NCBI RefSeq assembly: GCF_901709675.1
Contig: NC_051092.1
Location: forward strand, 12,336,491-12,400,490
Source of the DNA: Syngnathus acus
Lineage: Eukaryota; Chordata; Actinopteri; Syngnathiformes; Syngnathidae
Length of the DNA stretch: 64,000 nucleotides
Direction of reading: 5' to 3'
This document shows, piece after piece, positions 61,296 to 64,000 of this stretch. The notes beneath the pieces were generated by a model, which was not told the DNA's origin, made no database searches, and worked only from the letters and a program-made list of their open reading frames with translations. The position numbers and the translations under genes were made by a program. Within the stretch, counting starts at the first letter, position 1. Each line of letters starts with the position of its first letter.

Positions 61296-64000
61296 ATGCA
61301 GACCCATGTTCCAGTTCCGCGACCTGCTTACTCCCAAGCCCGGGAGAACCTGGTAAGGGTGATCCCGCCCAAGCTTCTGTGTCTGCTGGCCTGCGGGGGC
61401 GTGGACTGCCGTTATGAGGGACCAGAGTGTTGGAAAGCAAACCAGCAGGTCATCCGAGGCGTTTTCTCATCATGGTAGGACTATTTCATTGTCTCCTGAC
61501 TAATGAGGACCCTGGGGTGCTTGATTATTTACAATGCACTCTTTCCTGAAATTCCAGGGTGACTGATGACATCATTGCCATGGCACGACCATCCAAACTC
61601 TTGATTGACAAGTATGACATCATTGAGCAATTCCAACGGTATTGTCTTGAATTTAAGTCTGAAGTCCACAACAGTTGTGGGTGGTGGCATTGTGTTCTTC
61701 TCATATATGACTTATTCCCTAGATTAAACATTAGATCCATCATAAACATGCAAATGCCAGGAGAGCATGCTCACTGTGGACCCCCCCTGGACCCCAAAAG
61801 TGGCTTCACATACTCACCCCAGACCTTCATGGAGAATGACAGTGAGATACTGTATAGTAGAGTATACCACCAAATAGTCAATTTCAGTGTTGTATGTTAG
61901 CTATGTCTCGATACTCTTGTGTAAACAACCAACGATAGCCAATATGTCCATCCATCCATTTTCTACACTGCTTACCCTGTTGAGAGTGGAGGGTGAGCTG
62001 GAGCCTATTCCAGATGATATAGAGCAGTGGTTCTTAACCTTGTTGAAGGTACGGAACACCACCAGTTTAATATGCGCATTCACCGAACCCCTCTTTAATG
62101 ATTATTTTTTTCAAATTCAAGGCATAGATGTTTTTTACTGGTGCACAAAATGAGCCGTGCACAAACATCACCTTGTTCAAAGAACAAAACCAACACAATG
62201 CATGAACTCGCAACAAATTACATACCTGCAAATCAGTGTGAGTTCTGCTGTTAACGAATTTACACGATGAATCAGGTGTGTTCGGACCTCCGCTTTGGAG
62301 GCTCTGCTGAACCCCTGAGACCGACTCACCGAACCCAGGTTAAGTACCACTGATTTAGAGCCAGGGAACGTGGCACGGCCACAATAGATTGCCTGTCACA
62401 GGGCTGAGACATTAAGACAGACTAGCATTCTTAACACCTTATATACTCACGGGAATTTGCAACAGTTTTGTACTTCTTTGTGGGACAAGATTTCCCTAGA
62501 GCCACGTCTTAGAAAAGTCTTCCCAGAAGTGCAGACTCTTACAGTTCCAAGGGAACAGCAACATTTCATCCATTTGTAGTTCTCGGAGTGATTTTTGTAC
62601 TGCTGCTGAATTGGATCTCATCAATTACCGGGTGTTGAGGCCAATAATTCTCTTCACTAGTCCATCCAAAGGATTTTTTAGCACGTGTGTTCATTTTGCA
62701 GTTTACTTCTACAACTTTGGGATGCCAGACTTCTGCGTGTCTTCCCTGGTCAACATAATAGATGGGGTAAAGGTGCTGGGCTTCGCGGTGGGGGAAGGCA
62801 GGGTTGCTGTGCACTGCCACGCAGGCCTGGGCAGAACAGGTTTGGGTTCCATCAGAAGTAACCCAGCAAGCGTGACGGCACGCAACGCACAACTTTGTAC
62901 TATGACTGCTCCACAGGTGTCCTGATAGCCTGCTACTTAATCTACACTTTGCGCATCAGTCCCAGCGAGGCCGTCCATTATGTGCGCATCAAGAGGCCTC
63001 GCTCCATCCAAACCCGAGCGCAGATCAGCCAAGTGTTCGACTTTGCTCGGCTCCTCAGCGCGCAGCTGGTTCAGTACCCAGACCTCAGCCTGCGACACGG
63101 ATCCCCCGTCACCCTGCAGCACTACCTCAACCGCCAAGCGCTCCTGCTGCACGGCCAAGAGGCTCGCACGCTCAGATACATACCCAAGGTGTGGACTTGA
63201 TCGTTATCTGTGTCACTAACAGTGCAGCATCACTGATCCCCCTCTTGCCATCTCATCAGGTGGTGTACCTTTTGTGCATGCACATCTCCTGTTTGTCGAT
63301 GGGACTACCTGCAGCTCCGGAGATACACGCTGAACTGGAGAAGAGATCAGAACTGAGGATTTTGACCAGAGTGGTGAGGGAGACCCTGGTGTCCAAACAG
63401 TTCCTGCCCTTGCTGCGCCAAGATCACAACATCGCACGGGTGGGCTCTGTGTCCTCCTGGGATGGGCAGCTAGGATTCTCAGAGAGAAACAGGGACTTGC
63501 TTTGGGACAAACGCAGCTACAGTGACTCTGACCTCAGCATGATGGCGGTAAATATTAAAAGATTTCACACACTCAAAAATCCAAATCACCATATCAAGGG
63601 AGACGCTAGGTCAGTGAGCGTCTTAAGATGAACAGGTGCATTTTGCTTCAATTGGCTTTTTTGTGACTTTACCCACTACAGATGGCAAAGAGGAGAATGA
63701 CCATAGTTCAGGAAATAGAACTGACACATGCATGAAGGTGATACACAGCTAGGTCTCCTTCTTGACTGCTCATTACAGTATAGCACCATCTATCATAAGA
63801 AAAAAACTGTACACTCAGGATGGGTGAAGATTTCATCGCTTACATTACCGGGATTGTCGTGAAGTGACGATCTCCGAGGCCTTGTTGTTCCGCTTTGCCT
63901 CCACTATATAGTATGTTAGCCTCTGACTGCTTTAATTTGTATTGTTTCTAATAGGAAAAGCAAACTGTCATGCTATTGTTTCTTGTCTTATAGGATCTGG
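61296..64000 (+). CDS. ptpdc1: Protein tyrosine phosphatase domain-containing 1, 5' part
   Basis: Join(61296-61474, 61558-61638, 61733-61851, 62702-62839, 62917-63188, 63260-63547, 63994->64000): about 359 codons, cut off by the window end. Blocks shared with PTPDC1: CLLACGGVDCRYEGPECW, VIRGVFSSWVTDDIIAMARP, IIEQFQ, RSIINMQMPGEHAHCG, SGFTYSPQTFME, YFYNFG, the active site HCHAGLGRTGVLIACYL (catalytic Cys near 165, Arg near 171), RIKRPRSIQTRAQI, and YSDSDL. PTPDC1 is a cytoplasmic, dual-specificity-like phosphatase linked to centrosome and cilium function. The ATG used is the first in frame after an acceptor-like tag at 61292-61294; an upstream coding exon cannot be excluded. The last exon is placed on a ttatag acceptor only 7 nt from the edge. 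A hAT MITE sits in intron 3-4. Confidence 0.88.
61947..62400 (-). mobile_element. Old SINE-tail fragment split by a hAT MITE
   Basis: TCCATCCATCCATTTTCTAC, GGTGAGCTGGAGCCTATTCC before the MITE and CGGCCACAATAGATTGCCTG after it match the reverse of the GGAT-tailed SINE 3' region or a related LINE tail. Confidence 0.6.
62025..62352. mobile_element. hAT MITE in a ptpdc1 intron
   Basis: Left CAGTGGTTCTTAACCT and right AGGTTAAGTACCACTG, a 16-bp inverted repeat with one mismatch. Flanking octamers ATATAGAG and ATTTAGAG form an 8-bp target duplication with one change. 328 bp, no transposase. Confidence 0.9.

Noticed and set aside
63681-63738. Possible ptpdc1 exon after ctacag, ending AAG|gtgata
   Set aside because: In the phase set by the previous exon (phase 0) it meets TGA after 17 codons. 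The acceptor at 63991-63993 fits better.

Overview
The window is vertebrate genomic DNA. Short GT-AG exons, long introns, many microsatellites, Tc1, hAT and pogo-like DNA elements, CR1/L2/Rex-type LINEs and tRNA-derived SINEs with GGAT tails all point to a percomorph teleost fish. I cannot assign the species. Gene models below were built by hand from splice signals, reading phase and paralogue comparison; spans cover coding exons only, and the exon joins are given in the evidence.

Layout. (1) 553-2244 (+): the last three coding exons of neto2, a kainate-receptor auxiliary protein. (2) 3-10.5 kb: a duplicated block holding an orphan lectin promoter plus exon 1 (3.2 kb) and a complete C-type lectin gene (A, minus, 6558-9741), with several DNA transposons inserted. 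(3) 10845-15579 (-): ten exons of a seven-helix, GPCR-like protein resembling TMEM116; the first exon was not found. (4) 17.4-56.6 kb: most of a C-type lectin cluster: B (-), C (+), D (+), E (-), F (+), G (+), a two-exon relic H (+) and I (+). Together with A there are seven other intact members besides the relic and the orphan exon (A, B, C, D, E, F, G) plus I, i.e. eight intact six-exon genes of 160-177 residues. (5) 57668-60034 (+): a complete class II ARF GTPase gene (Arf4/Arf5 type). (6) 61296-end (+): the 5' part of ptpdc1, a dual-specificity-like phosphatase.

The lectins share one plan: a TATA promoter, an untranslated exon ending ACTGCAAAG|gt, a signal-peptide exon, a 19-28 nt micro-exon, and four exons coding one C-type lectin domain. 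Plus-strand genes keep an EPN or EPD motif at the sugar/calcium site; the three minus-strand genes (A, B, E) have none. C and D carry an extra cysteine-bearing tail. A conserved module with a CATTCC element sits just upstream of the TATA box in most copies.

Much of the rest is mobile DNA: three copies of a large pogo-like non-autonomous element, hAT elements with clean 8-bp target duplications, a dead Tc1 copy with two retroposon insertions, twin 70-bp perfect palindromes, and a LINE with a 643-codon open reverse transcriptase frame. No prokaryotic-style system, CRISPR array or genuine tRNA/rRNA gene was seen.
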